From Actinomycetes bacterium (GTDB lineage: Bacteria > Actinomycetota > Actinomycetes > Actinomycetales > Cellulomonadaceae), in NCBI GenBank assembly GCA_021778635.1, contig JAJYCD010000019.1:1-42165 (forward strand): a DNA stretch of 42,165 bases. The letters are read 5' to 3'. Position 1 is the stretch's first letter, and each line of letters begins with the position of its first letter. Below, in pieces: positions 1 through 8,271 of the stretch. Under the pieces are notes generated by a model. The model saw only the letters and a list, made by a program, of their open reading frames with translations. It made no database searches and was not told where the DNA came from. The position numbers and the translations under genes are program-made.

Positions 1-777
1 GTAGATGCGCATGACCTGGTCCTCCGCCATGCCCAGCGCGAGGAGCCGATCGGCGAGCGAGGACGTGTTCGGGGAGTCCTGCGGTCCGAAGCACCCGTAG
101 CAGCCCCGTGAGAACGCCGGGCAGATGGCACCGCAGCCCGCCTGCGTGACCGGTCCGAGGCACGGCGTGCCGTTCGCGACCGCCACGCACACCGCACCGC
201 GCCGCTTGCACTCGACGCACACGCTGTAGGTGGGGATCCGCGGACGCCGACGCTGGATGTACGCGGCCAGGACCTCGAGCAGCTGGTGCTTGTCGATGGG
301 ACAGCCGCGCAGCTCGAAGTCGACGCTCACGTGCGCGGAGATCGGGGTGGAGCGAGCGAGCGTCGACAGGTACTCCGGGTGCGCGTAGACGATCGACCGG
401 AACTCGGCGACGTCGCCGAAGTTCCGCAGCGCCTGGATCCCGCCGCTCGTCGCGCACGCCCCGATCGTCACGAGGGTCTTCGAGATCTCCCGGATGTGGC
501 CGATGCGCTCGATCTCGTCGGGCGACGTGACGGAACCCTCGACGAGGGAGACGTCGTACGGGCCCTCGATCACGGCCCGGGTCGCCTCGGGGAAGTACGC
601 GATCTGGACCTGACCTGCGAGCGCCATCAGCTCGTCCTCGCAGTTGAGCAGGGTCAGCTGGCATCCGTCGCACGAGGCGAACTTCCACACGGCCAGCGTG
701 GGCAGTCCGGGTCGGCCACCCGCGGCGGGAAGCTGGGGAAGGGCGGGCATGGCGGGCAGGGACGTCGACGGGCTCAT
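1..777 (-). CDS. hydD: Group 3b [NiFe] hydrogenase small (delta) subunit, C-terminus cut by window edge
   Basis: Electron-transferring small subunit of a cytoplasmic NAD(P)-linked hydrogenase. The 259 codons present begin at ATG 777 and run off the left edge. The N-terminal motif [18 protein letters not shown] (Cys36, Cys39) with Cys108 ([10 protein letters not shown]) and Cys159 (LRGCPIDK) supplies the proximal [4Fe-4S] cluster next to the Ni-Fe site. A C-terminal region with Cys187, 190, 197, 206, 215, 219, 226 and 229 has enough ligands for two further clusters, as in HydD of Pyrococcus sulfhydrogenase. It starts 1 nt after the hydG stop, so the genes are translationally linked. The order hydB-hydG-hydD predicts the catalytic hydA just beyond base 1. 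NuoB-like subunits of other complexes lack this extended Cys-rich tail. Confidence 0.88.
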   Translation of the reverse strand, partial: MSPSTSLPAMPALPQLPAAGGRPGLPTLAVWKFASCDGCQLTLLNCEDELMALAGQVQIAYFPEATRAVIEGPYDVSLVEGSVTSPDEIERIGHIREISKTLVTIGACATSGGIQALRNFGDVAEFRSIVYAHPEYLSTLARSTPISAHVSVDFELRGCPIDKHQLLEVLAAYIQRRRPRIPTYSVCVECKRRGAVCVAVANGTPCLGPVTQAGCGAICPAFSRGCYGCFGPQDSPNTSSLADRLLALGMAEDQVMRIY

Positions 778-778
778 C

Positions 779-1660
779 TCACAGCTCCCTGGTGGACAGC
801 AGCGGGGCGAGCCGGCTGTACGGAAGCACCGGGCCGTCGACGCAGACGAACAGCTCGCGCAGCTGGCAGTGGCCGCACAGCCCGACACCGCACTTCATGT
901 TGCGTTCCATCGAGAGCCGTACGCGGTGCTCGGGCACCCCGCGGTCGGTCAGCGCAGCGGCGACGTAGCGCATCATCGTCTCGGGTCCGCAGACCAGGGC
1001 CAGCGTGTTTCGGGGGTCGAAGCCGGCGCGCGGCACGAGCTGCGTCACGAGCCCGACGCGCCCGCGCCACGCGTGCTGCCCGTTGTCGACCGTGACCTCG
1101 ACGACCACGCCGTGGTCCTTCGCCCAGCTGCGCAGCTCGTCGCCGAAGAGGATGTCCTCGGGCGTGCGTGCCCCGTACAGGAGCACGACCCGGTTGTAGC
1201 GGTCACGGCGCGCGATGAGCTCCATCAGCGCGGGTCGGAGCGGGGCGAGCCCGATCCCCCCGGCGACGAAGACGACGTCCTTCCCCTCGCCCGCCGTCAC
1301 GTCCCACGACGTGCCGAACGGTCCCCGCACGCCGAGCACCGCGCCGGTCGGCGCCGTGATCAGGGCGTGCGTCACGACACCGACGTCGCGGATCGTGTGC
1401 TCGAGAGGTCCGGGCCGGGTCGGGTCACCGCTGATCGAGATCGGCACCTCGCCGACCCCGAACGCGTCGAGCATCGTGAACTGCCCCGCGCGGTACCGCA
1501 GCAGCGGCCCGTCCACAGGCTCGAGCTCGAGCGTGAAGGTGTCGCGGGTGTCCTGCCGCGTCCGGGAGATCCGGTACGGACGCGGCACCATCGGGTCCGC
1601 GGGGAGGTCGTCGATCGCCCCGGTGCGACCCGGGTGCTGGTTGTCGATGAGACTGGTCAT
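779..1660 (-). CDS. hydG: Group 3b hydrogenase FAD/NAD(P)-binding diaphorase (gamma) subunit
   Basis: A 293-residue ferredoxin-NADP reductase-like protein that passes electrons between the hydrogenase clusters and NAD(P)H. FAD-binding barrel at about residues 25-120, with [10 protein letters not shown] and PISISGDP as flavin contacts. NAD(P) fold at about 125-240, with [13 protein letters not shown] and LVCGPETMM. The C-terminal motif CGVGLCGHC plus Cys273 (Cys257, 262, 265, 273) binds a [2Fe-2S] cluster, as in HydG and dihydroorotate dehydrogenase PyrK. It starts at ATG 1660, 27 nt after the hydB stop. The related sulfite-reductase subunit AsrB is an alternative, but the hydB and hydD neighbours fix the assignment. 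Confidence 0.9.
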   Translation of the reverse strand: MTSLIDNQHPGRTGAIDDLPADPMVPRPYRISRTRQDTRDTFTLELEPVDGPLLRYRAGQFTMLDAFGVGEVPISISGDPTRPGPLEHTIRDVGVVTHALITAPTGAVLGVRGPFGTSWDVTAGEGKDVVFVAGGIGLAPLRPALMELIARRDRYNRVVLLYGARTPEDILFGDELRSWAKDHGVVVEVTVDNGQHAWRGRVGLVTQLVPRAGFDPRNTLALVCGPETMMRYVAAALTDRGVPEHRVRLSMERNMKCGVGLCGHCQLRELFVCVDGPVLPYSRLAPLLSTREL

Positions 1661-1687
1661 CTGCCACTCCGGTGCGTCGTCGTGGGC

Positions 1688-2839
1688 TCAGCTGCCGGCG
1701 GCAGCGGGTTGCGGGGTCCAGCGCAGCGCTGCGGCCTCCGCCGTGATGTCGATCGCGGCCGGGCACCAGGTGATGCAGCGGCCGCAGCCGACGCATCCGG
1801 AGGTGCCGAACTGGTCCACCCAGGCCGCAAGCTTGTGCGTGATCCACTGGCGGTAGCGCGAGCGCGTCTCGGTCCGGATGCTTCCGCCGTGGATGTAGGA
1901 GAAGTCCTCGTTGAAGCAGGAGTCCCAGACGCGCCGCCGCTCGGCGACGTCGCCGGTCAGGTCCGCGACGTCCTCGACCGACGTGCAGAAGCACGTCGGG
2001 CAGACGAGCGTGCAGTTGGTGCAGGCGAGGCAGCGCGACGCGACGTCGTCCCACCGGGGGCTGTCCGCGCTCGCGTACAGCACGTCCTTGAGGCCGTCGG
2101 TGTCGAGCGTGCGCCCCATCCTGCTCGCCGCCTCGACGGCGATCGCCTCGGCCTCGACGACGTCCGACTCGGGCGCCGGCGCGGTCGCGACGTCCGCGAG
2201 CACGTCCGCCCCGCGCGGCGTGCCGACCTCGACGAGGAACCGGTGGGGGCCGTCGTCCATCAGCTCGGTGAGCGCCAGGTCGAAGCCGCCGTCCGGGTGC
2301 GGTCCGGTGCGCATCGACGCGCAGAAGCAGGTGCCGCCGGGGTCGGTGCACGTCACCGCGACGACGAACGAGCCGGCCCGACGCTCCGCGTAGCGGGTGT
2401 CGGTGTAGCCGCGACCGAGCAGCACCGTGTCATGGATCGCGAGCGCGTGCAGGTCGCACGACCTCACCCCGAGGAGCGCGTACGGCGGCGGCGGACCGGC
2501 GACCGGGCCGTCGGCGTCGCGGTCGTTCACGGTGAACTCGGTCCCGGTGCGGCGACCGCGCCAGATCAGCTCGTGGGCGGGGAAGACGACGGGCTTGACC
2601 GACTGCGCACCGGCAGCGAACCCGAACACCGCGTCGTCGCCGCGTCGTCGAAGCCGGTAGTGGGCGGCATCCTGCTCGTCACCCCAGCCGCGGGGCAGGT
2701 CGTCGACACCGTGCACCGGCGCGTTGACGATCGCCCCGTCACGCACGGTGGGGCCGATGACGGTGTACCCGCGCGCACTCAGGGCGTCGATGAGTCCCTG
2801 CAGTCCGTCGAGATCGATCAACCGAGCTTCGTCCGCCAT
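1688..2839 (-). CDS. hydB: Group 3b hydrogenase iron-sulfur (beta) subunit
   Basis: A 383-residue HydB/AsrA-type electron-transfer subunit. Two ferredoxin motifs are visible: Cys270-x2-Cys273-x2-Cys276-x3-Cys280 (CLACTNCTLVCP) and Cys349-x2-Cys352-x2-Cys355-x3-Cys359 (CVGCGRCITWCP), giving two [4Fe-4S] clusters. Extra cysteines at 128, 164, 171 and 173 (GVRSCDLHAL, TCTDPGGTCFC) are typical of the family. Start ATG 2839 is preceded by a GGGGGAGG ribosome site. It is the first gene of the operon, transcribed leftwards and away from the divergent tetR at 3017. The shared upstream region holds two dyads resembling a DosR-type box, listed separately. Confidence 0.88.
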   Translation of the reverse strand: MADEARLIDLDGLQGLIDALSARGYTVIGPTVRDGAIVNAPVHGVDDLPRGWGDEQDAAHYRLRRRGDDAVFGFAAGAQSVKPVVFPAHELIWRGRRTGTEFTVNDRDADGPVAGPPPPYALLGVRSCDLHALAIHDTVLLGRGYTDTRYAERRAGSFVVAVTCTDPGGTCFCASMRTGPHPDGGFDLALTELMDDGPHRFLVEVGTPRGADVLADVATAPAPESDVVEAEAIAVEAASRMGRTLDTDGLKDVLYASADSPRWDDVASRCLACTNCTLVCPTCFCTSVEDVADLTGDVAERRRVWDSCFNEDFSYIHGGSIRTETRSRYRQWITHKLAAWVDQFGTSGCVGCGRCITWCPAAIDITAEAAALRWTPQPAAAGS

Positions 2840-3016
2840 TGGACGCCTCCCCCGTCGAGTACCTCTCACCGTGGCCGTGTCGCTCGACGTCCACCAGGGA
2901 CCTTGGTCGTGCTGCCGGGACGTGTCCCGTCGCAGGTGACAGGGCCGTCGAGCGCCGCGCGGGCCGGGACGGCCGACGACTGCCTGGCGCCCGGTCGACC
3001 CGGTTAGGGTGGCGGC
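2840..3016. promoter_or_regulatory. Divergent control region between hydB and tetR with two GGGAC-type dyads
   Basis: Box A (2897-2910) reads GGGAC-CTTG-GTCGT and matches the mycobacterial DosR/DevR consensus GGGACT-WW-AGTCCC in 8 of 10 arm bases with the right 4-nt spacing. Box B (2916-2929) reads CGGGAC-GT-GTCCCG, perfect 6-bp arms but a 2-nt spacer. Their centres are about 19 nt apart and lie 58-90 nt upstream of the hydB start. A weak -10-like TACTCG sits at 2856-2861 on the minus strand. That these bind a DosR-like regulator is inference. Confidence 0.35.
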
Positions 3017-3787
3017 GTGACTGGAACCGACCCCGGCGTCCCGGACGCACCGGAGATCCGGCGCGGACCAGGCCGGCCACGCGATCCGGATCTCGAGGCC
3101 CGCGCGCTGGAGGCGACGCTCGCCGTCTTCGGCGAGAAGGGCTGGACGGGTCTGACGATCGAGGAGGTCTCGTCCCGCGCGCGGGTCGGCAAGTCCTCGA
3201 TCTACCTCCGGTGGCAGGACAAGGAGACCCTCCTCGCGGCAGCGCTGCGGCACTCGCAGCAGGAGCCCGAGGCGGGCGGCGACGCCACGGAACCCCTCCG
3301 CACCGTCCAGTCGCCGGAACCCGGCGCACCGGGGGCACCGGGGGCACCGGGCGCACCGTCAACGGCCGACGCCGTCATCGGGACGCCTGAACCTCTCGTC
3401 GTCCAGACGCTGCGCGAGTACCTCGTGGCCCATGCGACTCGGCGCGCGAACCTGTACCTCGGCCCGCACGGACTCGCGATGCTGCGCCTGTACGTCGAGG
3501 CCCGCGCCTACCCGGACGTCTTCGCCGAGATCCGCCGCGAGGCGATCACCGAGTTCGTGCTCGAGGAGCGCCACCGGGTCGCCGCGGCGATCCGCGCGGG
3601 CGACCTCGCGGCCGACGCCTCACCGGTCCAGATCCTCGACGCGGTCGAGGGCGCGATCTTCATGCACATCCTCGTCACACCGCCCCATCTGGTCGAGCGG
3701 GTGCGTCGGAACCTCCCCGACTACATCAGCACCATGGTCGACAACCAGCTCCGGGCGGCGAGCCCCGTCAGCCCTCGCGGAACGTGA
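3017..3787 (+). CDS. TetR/AcrR-family transcriptional regulator with a Gly-Ala-Pro repeat linker
   Basis: A 256-residue repressor-type protein. The N-terminal helix-turn-helix spans about residues 26-72 (ALEATLAVFGEKGWTGLTIEEV, then RVGKSSIYLRWQDKETLL), a canonical TetR DNA-binding domain. The C-terminal half is a helical ligand/dimer domain resembling TetR_C (YLGPHGLAMLRLYVEARAYP). Between them, residues 103-114 are four Gly-Ala-Pro units encoded by a near-perfect 9-nt repeat, an unusual collagen-like spacer. GTG start at 3017. It is divergent from hydB, and its last 20 nt overlap the convergent fixX. Position suggests control of the hydrogenase or the fix/acyl-CoA genes; the ligand is unknown. 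Confidence 0.85.
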   Translation: MTGTDPGVPDAPEIRRGPGRPRDPDLEARALEATLAVFGEKGWTGLTIEEVSSRARVGKSSIYLRWQDKETLLAAALRHSQQEPEAGGDATEPLRTVQSPEPGAPGAPGAPGAPSTADAVIGTPEPLVVQTLREYLVAHATRRANLYLGPHGLAMLRLYVEARAYPDVFAEIRREAITEFVLEERHRVAAAIRAGDLAADASPVQILDAVEGAIFMHILVTPPHLVERVRRNLPDYISTMVDNQLRAASPVSPRGT

Positions 3788-4049
3788 CGCCGAACCCGCC
3801 GCGCGGGTAGTGCCAGGTCAACGCCCCGGGGGCCGCGACGGCACGGCAGGTGCCGCACTCGAGACAGGCGGCATAGTCCACCAGGATCTCGCCGTCGCGC
3901 TCGCTGTACACCCCCGCCGGGCACACCGCGACGAGCGCGGCGCCGGTCCCGGTGCTGCGGCACAGGGCCTGGTCGACGTGGATGTGCGACTCCTCCTCGT
4001 CGAGCTCGAACCTGTTCGCCGCGAGCCGCTCCGACACGGTCGTCCTCAC
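3768..4049 (-). CDS. fixX: FixX-type ferredoxin
   Basis: A 93-residue ferredoxin-like electron carrier for the FixAB-FixC complex (YdiT/FixX family, usual length about 95). Cys43 in AVCPAGVY and the trio Cys62, Cys65, Cys68 (CLECGTC) form a single [4Fe-4S] site; Cys30 remains from the other half of a two-cluster ancestor. The start is taken as the GTG at 4049 because it overlaps the fixC stop as GTGA; an in-frame ATG at 4070 lies inside fixC. Its 3' end overlaps tetR on the opposite strand by 20 nt. Last gene of the minus-strand operon. Confidence 0.9.
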   Translation of the reverse strand: MRTTVSERLAANRFELDEEESHIHVDQALCRSTGTGAALVAVCPAGVYSERDGEILVDYAACLECGTCRAVAAPGALTWHYPRGGFGVTFREG

Positions 4050-5362
4050 AGTGCACGCACCCCCGCCCATCCGTCGCTGATCAGCTGACGCACCGTGACC
4101 GGTGACTCCTTCAGGGCGCGTCGAGCCACACCCAGCAGGTGCCGCCGCGGCGTCGTGTCGAGGCCGAAAACCCCGTGGAACACGTCCGCGGCGAGCTCGC
4201 CGTACGCGCCGTACATCCCGGTTCGCTCGAGGAACTTCGGCGCACGGCCGTAGGTCGCCATGTCCCGCAGGACGAAGCCGGCCTCGAGGCGCCGGCGGTA
4301 ACCCGCGAGACCGCTCGCCGTGACGTCCCCGGCAGCCACCGCCTCGACGATCGCGTCGGCCGCGGCGATCGCCGAGCCGATCGCGAGGTCCATCCCCCGC
4401 ACGGTCAGGCCGCTGTTGATCGTGAGACCGGCCGCCTCGCCGACCACGACCATGCCGTGCGTCGCGATCGTCCCGACCATGGCGGCGCCACCCTCGGCCA
4501 CCAGGTGCGACCCGTACTCCGTCACCTGGGCGTCCCGCAGGTACGGCGCGAGGCCGGGGTGCTCGAGCAGGTGCTCGAACACCTCGATCGCCGTGCGCCC
4601 GGAGCGCACGAGGTCGTCGAGCCGGAGGACGACGCCGAGGGAGAGCGACTCGGTGTTCGTGTAGAGGAACGCGCCGCCGCCGATGCCGAGCGTGCAGTCC
4701 CCGACGATCGCGTGTGCCGCACCCTCGCCGCCGGTGAGCCCGAACCGGTCCTCGATCACCGCGCGAGGCAGACGCAGCACCGTCTTGACGCCGACGGCCA
4801 GGTGGTTCGTCGGCTCGGTCCGCCGTAGGCCGAGGTCGCGGGCGAGGAACGAGTTCACCCCGTCCGCAGCGACCACGACGCGGGCACGGAGCTCGTCCTC
4901 ACCGGCACGCACCCCCACGACGCGCGGGGAGCCGTCCGGCCCCGGCTCGGTCAGGAGCGCGTCGACGCGGACGCCTGCCATCAGGAAGACGCCCGCCTCC
5001 TCGGCCTTCGACGCGAGCCACGGGTCGAAGCGGGCACGCAGCACGGTGACCGCGTTCACCGGCTCGGCGAGCCGATCGGAGCGGAAGTCGAGACTGACCG
5101 CGGAGTCCGGCGTGAGGAACGTCGTGACGTGCCGCGTGATCCGCCGTTCGACAGGGGCCTCGTCGGCGAAGCCGGGGAAGACCTGGTCCAGCACCCGGCC
5201 GTAGAGGACGCCACCGCTCAGGTTCTTGGACCCGGGGGCCTCGCCACGCTCGATCAGGACGACCGAGAGACCCTGCTGGGCGAGCCGGTACGCGGCCACC
5301 GAGCCGGCGGGCCCGGCGCCGACGACGATGACGTCGAAGTCGGGCTCGACGGCCTCGGTCAT
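4046..5362 (-). CDS. fixC: FixC-type electron-transfer flavoprotein:quinone oxidoreductase
   Basis: A 438-residue FAD dehydrogenase (FixC/YdiS/ETF-QO family) that takes electrons from the FixAB flavoprotein and passes them to FixX and/or quinone. The Rossmann motif VVGAGPAGSVAAYRLA is at the N-terminus, followed by IERGEAPGSKNLSGG, the signature of FixC-type proteins; a second FAD contact GEAAGLTINSG lies near residue 310. The start is the ATG at 5362, which overlaps the fixB stop (ATGA); longer in-frame reading is antisense-like filler. A membrane-peripheral location is expected from the family. Fusion with fixX, as in mitochondrial ETF-QO, is absent. Confidence 0.93.
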   Translation of the reverse strand: MTEAVEPDFDVIVVGAGPAGSVAAYRLAQQGLSVVLIERGEAPGSKNLSGGVLYGRVLDQVFPGFADEAPVERRITRHVTTFLTPDSAVSLDFRSDRLAEPVNAVTVLRARFDPWLASKAEEAGVFLMAGVRVDALLTEPGPDGSPRVVGVRAGEDELRARVVVAADGVNSFLARDLGLRRTEPTNHLAVGVKTVLRLPRAVIEDRFGLTGGEGAAHAIVGDCTLGIGGGAFLYTNTESLSLGVVLRLDDLVRSGRTAIEVFEHLLEHPGLAPYLRDAQVTEYGSHLVAEGGAAMVGTIATHGMVVVGEAAGLTINSGLTVRGMDLAIGSAIAAADAIVEAVAAGDVTASGLAGYRRRLEAGFVLRDMATYGRAPKFLERTGMYGAYGELAADVFHGVFGLDTTPRRHLLGVARRALKESPVTVRQLISDGWAGVRAL

Positions 5363-6294
5363 GATCGCGCCGCCCGGAACGCCTCGGCGAGGAGCGGGAC
5401 GACGGTGTACAGGTCTCCGACGATCCCGTAGTCGCACTCGCGGAAGATCGGCGCATGCGGGTCCGAGTTCACCGCGACGATCGTCGTCGCCTCGCGGACG
5501 CCGACCATGTGCTGGATCTGTCCGGAGATGCCGACCGCGACGTACAGGTCCGGCGTGATCGTCTGACCGGAGATGCCCAGGTAGCGCTCCTTGCCGACCC
5601 AGTCGACCCCCTCGGCGAGCGGCCGCGAGCACGCGAGCTCGCCACCTGCCGCGGCGGCGAGGTCCTCGATGAGCGCGAGGTCCTCGCGCGCCTTGAGCCC
5701 CCGTCCCACGCCGACCACGGTCTTCGCCGAGCCGAGGTCCACGCCCACCCGCGGCGTCACCCGCCGATCGGTGACGCGCAGCGCCAGCAACGGACCGGGG
5801 TCGACCTCCTCGACCGCGACCGGGGCGGCCCCGGCGACCGTGCCACCGGGGGCGACCGCCACCACAGCCGTGCCGGCGACGACGCGGTCGCGGCGGAGCG
5901 CGATGCCGCCGCCGACCGCCCTCTCCACGACGACCTTGTCGCCGTCGAGGGACAGCTCGCTCGCACCGGCGAGGACGACCGCACCGGTCGCCGCGGCGAC
6001 CGCGCCGAGCAGCACACGACCGGAGTCGGTGGCGGGACCGACGACGACGCGGGGCGCGGCCTCCGCCACGACGCGCCCGACTGCGGGGCCGTAGGCCTCG
6101 ACCGGGACGCCGTCGGCGGGTTCACCGAGCCACACGACCCGGTCGACGCCGGCAGCGGCGGCCGCCTCAGCCACCTCGCGCCGGCCCGCGACCAGGGCGA
6201 CGAGGGACGTGCCGAGCGGACGCGCGGCCCCGAGGAGCCCACCGATGGTCGCGTCGTCGGCGACGACGACCCATGCCTGGGAGGAGACGTTCAT
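5359..6294 (-). CDS. fixB: Electron-transfer flavoprotein alpha subunit (FixB/YdiR type)
   Basis: A 311-residue ETF alpha subunit that carries the redox FAD. The C-terminal FAD domain shows GVGRGLKAREDLALIEDLA, ACSRPLAEGVDW, GISGQTITPDLYVAVGISG and VNSDPHAPIF, all conserved ETF-alpha signatures. The N-terminal domain is shorter and more diverged, as usual. Start ATG 6294; 21 nt downstream of fixA. Together with fixA, fixC and fixX it completes a FixABCX module. Many FixAB/EtfAB pairs with FixCX are electron-bifurcating; a second flavin site in FixA would be needed and was not checked structurally. Confidence 0.93.
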   Translation of the reverse strand: MNVSSQAWVVVADDATIGGLLGAARPLGTSLVALVAGRREVAEAAAAAGVDRVVWLGEPADGVPVEAYGPAVGRVVAEAAPRVVVGPATDSGRVLLGAVAAATGAVVLAGASELSLDGDKVVVERAVGGGIALRRDRVVAGTAVVAVAPGGTVAGAAPVAVEEVDPGPLLALRVTDRRVTPRVGVDLGSAKTVVGVGRGLKAREDLALIEDLAAAAGGELACSRPLAEGVDWVGKERYLGISGQTITPDLYVAVGISGQIQHMVGVREATTIVAVNSDPHAPIFRECDYGIVGDLYTVVPLLAEAFRAARS

Positions 6295-6315
6295 GTCGAG
6301 ATACCTCTTCTTCGT

Positions 6316-7092
6316 CTACAGGACGCCGGACTGGCGCAGGGCGGCGGTGAGCTGCGCTGCGGCGGCGGGCAGGTCGGCGGCGTCGAGCATGACGCCCTGT
6401 CGGTTGCCCGTGTCCGGGCGCGCGGTGGAGACCGGGGCGATCGTGTCGGCCGGGGCAGGGACGTCGAGCGCGGCGAGGTCGAGCACCTGGGTCGGCTTCT
6501 TGGCGGCGCCGAGGATCTCCTTCATCCCGGGCACCCGCGGGAGCGCAGCGTCCGCGGTCGCCGCGAGCACGACCGGGCCGCCGGCGACGACCGTCTCGAC
6601 CCCGCCGGCGACCTCACGCTCCACGACGAGGGATCCGCCGTCGGCGGTCACCGCGCGCACCGCGTTGAGACCGGCCCAGCCGAGCTGCGCCGCGAGGGTC
6701 ATCGCGACCTGACGATCCCCGACGTCGACCGAGGACTCCCCGGCGACGACGACGTCGACGTCACCGATCGCGCGCACCGCCCCGGCGAGGACGGCGGCGA
6801 TCCGGGTGCCGTCCGCGCCCCGGAGCGCGTCGTCGGCGACCATGACCAGCGAGTCGAGCCCACGCGAGAGCGCGGCCTTGCGGGCCAGTGGCGTGTCGAT
6901 CGCGGCGGCGCCGACGGTCAGGCCGACGACCTCACCCGCGCAGGTGTCCGCGAGCACGCGAGCGAGCTCGAACGCGACCGGGTCGTACTCGCTCACGGCG
7001 CCCTTGGCGCGACTCCAGTCGACGGTGCCGTCGGGGCCGACCTCGGCGTCCTGCGGGTTCGCTGCCCACTTGTAGGCGACGACGATCTTCAT
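6316..7092 (-). CDS. fixA: Electron-transfer flavoprotein beta subunit (FixA/YdiQ type)
   Basis: A 258-residue ETF beta subunit. MKIVVAYKWAANPQDAEVG, the AKGAVSEYDPVAFELA stretch and the VAGESSVDVGDRQVAMTLA segment are typical of the family, the last being the nucleotide-binding loop region. In bifurcating ETFs the beta subunit binds the bifurcating FAD, in ordinary ETFs AMP; the sequence alone does not settle which. Start ATG 7092 has a GGAGAGACACCC ribosome-site region upstream. It lies 36 nt after the acyl-CoA dehydrogenase stop, making one operon from 8271 to 3768. Confidence 0.93.
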   Translation of the reverse strand: MKIVVAYKWAANPQDAEVGPDGTVDWSRAKGAVSEYDPVAFELARVLADTCAGEVVGLTVGAAAIDTPLARKAALSRGLDSLVMVADDALRGADGTRIAAVLAGAVRAIGDVDVVVAGESSVDVGDRQVAMTLAAQLGWAGLNAVRAVTADGGSLVVEREVAGGVETVVAGGPVVLAATADAALPRVPGMKEILGAAKKPTQVLDLAALDVPAPADTIAPVSTARPDTGNRQGVMLDAADLPAAAAQLTAALRQSGVL

Positions 7093-7128
7093 GGGTGTCT
7101 CTCCTTCACCGTGCCGAGGGTCGAGGCC

Positions 7129-8271
7129 TCAGCTGTGGTCCTTGACGATCTGGCGGCCGGCGATGTGCACCATGATCTCGTCGGTGCCGCCTCCGAACCG
7201 GTGCCCGCGCAGGTCGCGCCACAGGCGCGAGACGCGGGTGCCGACGGTCACGCCGACGCCGCCGAAGATCTGCATCGCCTCGTCCGCGACCTCGAAGCCG
7301 GCCATCGCGCAGTACCGCTTGCACAGCGCACCCTGACTCTTGAGGGGCAGCCCCTGGTCGACCATCCACGCGGTGCGGTACACGAAGTTCCGCATGTTCT
7401 CGAGCTTGATGGCCATGTCGGTGAGCTTGAGCTGGATGAGCTGGAACGACCCGATCGGCTTGCCGAACTGGACGCGCTGCGCGGCGTAGGACGCCGCGTC
7501 GTCGAAGGCGCACTGAGCCTGTCCGAGGCAGTTCGCGGCGATCACCAGGCGCTCGAGCTCGAAGTTGCGCATGAGCTGCTTGAAGCCCGCGCCCTTGACC
7601 CCGACGAGGCAGCTCTCCGGCAGCGTGACGTCGTCCATGAAGATCTCGCACGAGTCGCTGATGTGCCAGACGATCTTGTCCAGGCGGTTGGTCGTCAGCC
7701 CGGGCGAGTCCATCGGCACCAGGTACATCGAGATCGCCTCGCGCGGGTTCTCCACCGCGGGGTCCTTGGCCATGACGAGCAGGTTCTTCGATGCGAGCGC
7801 GCTCGTGATCAGCGTCTTGGTCCCGTTGAACGTCACCAGGCCGTCGTGGTGGACGGCCGTCGTCGCCATCGCCGAGTTGTCGGAGCCGGCACCCGGCTCG
7901 GTGAAGCCCAGCGCGAACGGCACCTCTCCCGCGGCGAGGTAGCCGAGGATCTCGCGCTTCTGGTCCTCGTTGCCGAACTCGAGGATGTCGGTGGCCTGGA
8001 GCAGCTCGAGGCCGTAGCCGTTGTTGAGGCCCTGCCGCGCGACGCGCTCGGCGAGCAGCACGAGGGTGACTGCGTCGCAGGGCGTCCCGCCGTACTCCTC
8101 GGGGAACCCGAGCGACCCGAACCCGGCGTCGTTCATCGCCTTGCGGAACGACGTGGGCTGCTGGTGGTTCAGGTCGAGGTCCGCGATGTACGACTCGGGG
8201 CACTCGCGCTCGAGCAGGTCGCCGAGGCTCTCGAGCAGGAGCTCTTGCTCATCGGTCAGGCCGAAGTCCAT
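7129..8271 (-). CDS. Acyl-CoA dehydrogenase/reductase of the CaiA-YdiO type
   Basis: A 380-residue flavoprotein that in this family exchanges electrons with FixAB/ETF while converting an acyl-CoA and its 2-enoyl-CoA. MDFGLTDEQELLLESL opens the N-terminal helical domain; FTEPGAGSDNSAM is the FAD-binding signature; RVQFGKPIGSFQLIQLKL and QIFGGVGVTVGTRVSRLWRD are the C-terminal signatures. Length and ends match E. coli CaiA (crotonobetainyl-CoA reductase) and YdiO, recalled from memory. First gene of the fix operon, start ATG 8271. With a linked CoA-transferase and acyl-CoA ligase, the likely role is anaerobic reduction or oxidation of a CoA-activated carboxylate. The substrate is not evident; no CaiB or CaiT homologue is present. 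Confidence 0.9.
   Translation of the reverse strand: MDFGLTDEQELLLESLGDLLERECPESYIADLDLNHQQPTSFRKAMNDAGFGSLGFPEEYGGTPCDAVTLVLLAERVARQGLNNGYGLELLQATDILEFGNEDQKREILGYLAAGEVPFALGFTEPGAGSDNSAMATTAVHHDGLVTFNGTKTLITSALASKNLLVMAKDPAVENPREAISMYLVPMDSPGLTTNRLDKIVWHISDSCEIFMDDVTLPESCLVGVKGAGFKQLMRNFELERLVIAANCLGQAQCAFDDAASYAAQRVQFGKPIGSFQLIQLKLTDMAIKLENMRNFVYRTAWMVDQGLPLKSQGALCKRYCAMAGFEVADEAMQIFGGVGVTVGTRVSRLWRDLRGHRFGGGTDEIMVHIAGRQIVKDHS

Noticed and set aside
3316..3360. Tandem repeat as a CRISPR-like array
   Set aside because: It is an in-frame 9-nt coding repeat without spacers.
7129..8271. Carnitine reduction pathway (cai operon)
   Set aside because: No CaiB class III CoA-transferase, CaiD hydratase or CaiT antiporter; the gene set fits ydi better.
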